Source: SIG578 sp045543635
Lineage (GTDB): Bacteria; Bacillota; Clostridia; Oscillospirales; Ruminococcaceae
Assembly (NCBI GenBank): GCA_045543635.1
Contig: JAZQMT010000142.1
Location: 1 to 7,088, forward strand
DNA length: 7,088 bases
Direction: 5' to 3'
This document shows positions 6,404 to 7,088 of the stretch, one piece after another (positions within the stretch are counted from its first letter, which is position 1; each line of letters starts with the position of its first letter). A model generated the notes under the pieces. The model was not told where the DNA came from, did not search any database, and saw only the letters and a list, made by a program, of their open reading frames with translations. The translations under genes and the position numbers were made by a program.

Positions 6404-6592
6404 TTAGATGGCGCGGGTAACCTTACCCGAACGCAGGCAACGGCTGCAAACATGAATGTGACAGGGTTTGCCGTTTACAATAGCCTTAACTCTCATAACA
6501 TTGGGCTTCCAAGTTCTGTTGGAACGTCTGTGAGAGTGGGAAACCTTAATTCCAAAGGTAACACCTTTGTTGCAGATATCGCATTTTGCCAT
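6404..6592 (-). CDS. rpmB: 50S ribosomal protein L28 (bL28)
   Basis: This 62-residue basic protein is a full-length L28 of the large ribosomal subunit. It opens with MAKCDICNKG and contains VSHSHRRSNRTWKPN (17-31), the characteristic L28 block. The pairs C4-x2-C7 and C49-x2-C52 indicate the zinc-binding (C+) form. It starts at 6592 with the strong site AGGAGGT (complement of 6601-6607) 8 bases upstream. It is transcribed alone, converging on the hydrolase gene. Confidence 0.97.
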   Translation of the reverse strand: MAKCDICNKGVTFGIKVSHSHRRSNRTWKPNVMRVKAIVNGKPCHIHVCSRCLRSGKVTRAI

Positions 6593-6691
6593 GAAAATGC
6601 ACCTCCTTGATGCGTTTTAAAAAGCCGCAGCTTTTATAATTGTTTTATTATAAGCCGCGTCAAAAACTCACATCGCGACATTAACAGTAGT

Positions 6692-6720
6692 ATTCTATCA
6701 AATTATTTTGCCAAAATCAA
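6692..6720 (-). promoter_or_regulatory. Candidate rpmB promoter
   Basis: On the minus strand TTGATT (complement of 6715-6720), a 17-bp spacer and TAGAAT (complement of 6692-6697) fit a sigma-A promoter. It would give a leader of about 93 bases. A TATAAT also occurs nearer the gene (complement of 6646-6651 region) but lacks a good -35 at the right spacing, so this one is preferred. Confidence 0.55.
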
Positions 6721-6920
6721 GTCTTTTTTTAATTTTTTTTAATTTCTCGCGCATTTTTCTCATAAAATTTTTTGTTATGGAATAGTTTCAATGGTTTGTG
6801 TCAAAACTTCATTTAGAGCAAATTGCCAATTTTATTGTATGTTATTTCTATAAAATGTAATAAAAAACATGGAATAATTGTGCAAAACGCTTGCATAGTG
6901 CAATAAAATGCGCAGAAAAA
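6721..6920. other. AT-rich divergent intergenic DNA
   Basis: This stretch between the rpmB promoter and the promoter of the secreted-protein gene has no ORF with a ribosome binding site. It is rich in T and A runs. The only structure seen is a cluster of TGCAA/TTGCA half-sites at 6881-6903 and a TGCGCA palindrome at 6909-6914, next to the following promoter. Confidence 0.6.
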
Positions 6921-6949
6921 TTGATTTTTTGAAAAAAGGCGTGTATAAT
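6921..6949 (+). promoter_or_regulatory. Promoter of the secreted-protein gene
   Basis: TTGATT (6921-6926), a 17-bp spacer and a perfect TATAAT (6944-6949). Transcription should begin near 6956, about 43 bases before the start codon. Confidence 0.85.
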
Positions 6950-6998
6950 AGAAAGAAATTGATAACACGCGGTATAACTTTCTAAAAAGGAGAATCGT

Positions 6999-7088
6999 AT
7001 GAAATCAAGCTTTAGAATATCTGTCGCGGCGATTGGGCTTGTGGCATCCGTGCTGCTTAGTGCGGCGGTTGCTCCCGCAGCCGAAAAG
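6999..7088 (+). CDS. Start of a secreted or cell-surface protein (cut by the window edge)
   Basis: Only 30 codons are visible. They encode a typical Sec signal peptide: a positive start MKSSFR, a hydrophobic core at about 7-22 (ISVAAIGLVASVLLSA) and small residues before a likely signal peptidase I site. Cleavage after Ala27 (APA) seems more likely than after Ala25, because Pro26 would sit at +1. There is no lipobox cysteine in the visible part. AAGGAG (6987-6992) lies 6 bases before the ATG, and a strong promoter precedes it. The mature function cannot be told from what is in the window. Confidence 0.8.
   Translation, partial: MKSSFRISVAAIGLVASVLLSAAVAPAAEK

Noticed and set aside
6394..6407. 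CTAATT-AA-AATTAG inverted repeat at the rpmB stop codon
   Set aside because: It is short and purely AT-rich, and the adjacent 14-bp GC-containing stem already explains termination.
6775..6804. Minus-strand TTGACA at 6799-6804 as an alternative rpmB promoter
   Set aside because: No acceptable -10 hexamer lies at 16-19 bp spacing, and the TTGATT/TAGAAT pair closer to the gene fits better.

Overview
The window looks like a low-to-mid GC Bacillota chromosome, most likely a gut-type Clostridia/Oscillospirales relative. This is inferred from strong AGGAGG ribosome binding sites, TTGACA/TATAAT-type promoters with 17-bp spacers, AT-rich intergenic DNA, a four-cysteine L28, and the BlaI + M56 pair with a large extracellular domain. 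No mobile element, CRISPR array, tRNA or rRNA was seen. Gene order is argG (minus, 3' end cut by the window edge), a shared regulatory region, a blaI-like repressor and a blaR1-like M56 sensor protease (plus, 4-bp overlap), a terminator, a beta-CASP metallo-beta-lactamase-fold protein (plus), a shared convergent terminator, rpmB (minus), a long AT-rich divergent intergenic region, and the first 30 codons of a secreted protein (plus, cut by the window edge).

argG is divergent from the blaI-blaR1 operon. Its side of the intergenic region has a perfect consensus sigma-A promoter and, just upstream, a near-consensus ARG box plus more TGAAT/TGCAT half-sites, which points to ArgR control. The blaI side has a TTGACA promoter and two perfect 16-bp palindromes of form GTCTAA-N4-TTAGAC, one over the -10 and one between the start point and the ribosome binding site. 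This is the layout of a self-repressed BlaI operon.

The most unusual item is the 954-residue BlaR1-like protein. Its N-terminal half is a normal M56 membrane zinc protease with HERAH. The penicillin-binding sensor of classical BlaR1/MecR1 is absent. In its place are two diverged tandem copies of a module of about 270-285 residues (an Ig-like part followed by a PrcB-like part), joined by a serine-rich linker. No beta-lactamase or other obvious target gene sits beside it. The signal it senses is therefore unlikely to be a beta-lactam acylating a sensor serine, and its regulon must be sought through the GTCTAA-N4-TTAGAC operator.

The remaining genes are housekeeping: arginine biosynthesis, a probable RNA-processing nuclease and a ribosomal protein. 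All genes appear intact except the two cut by the window edges.
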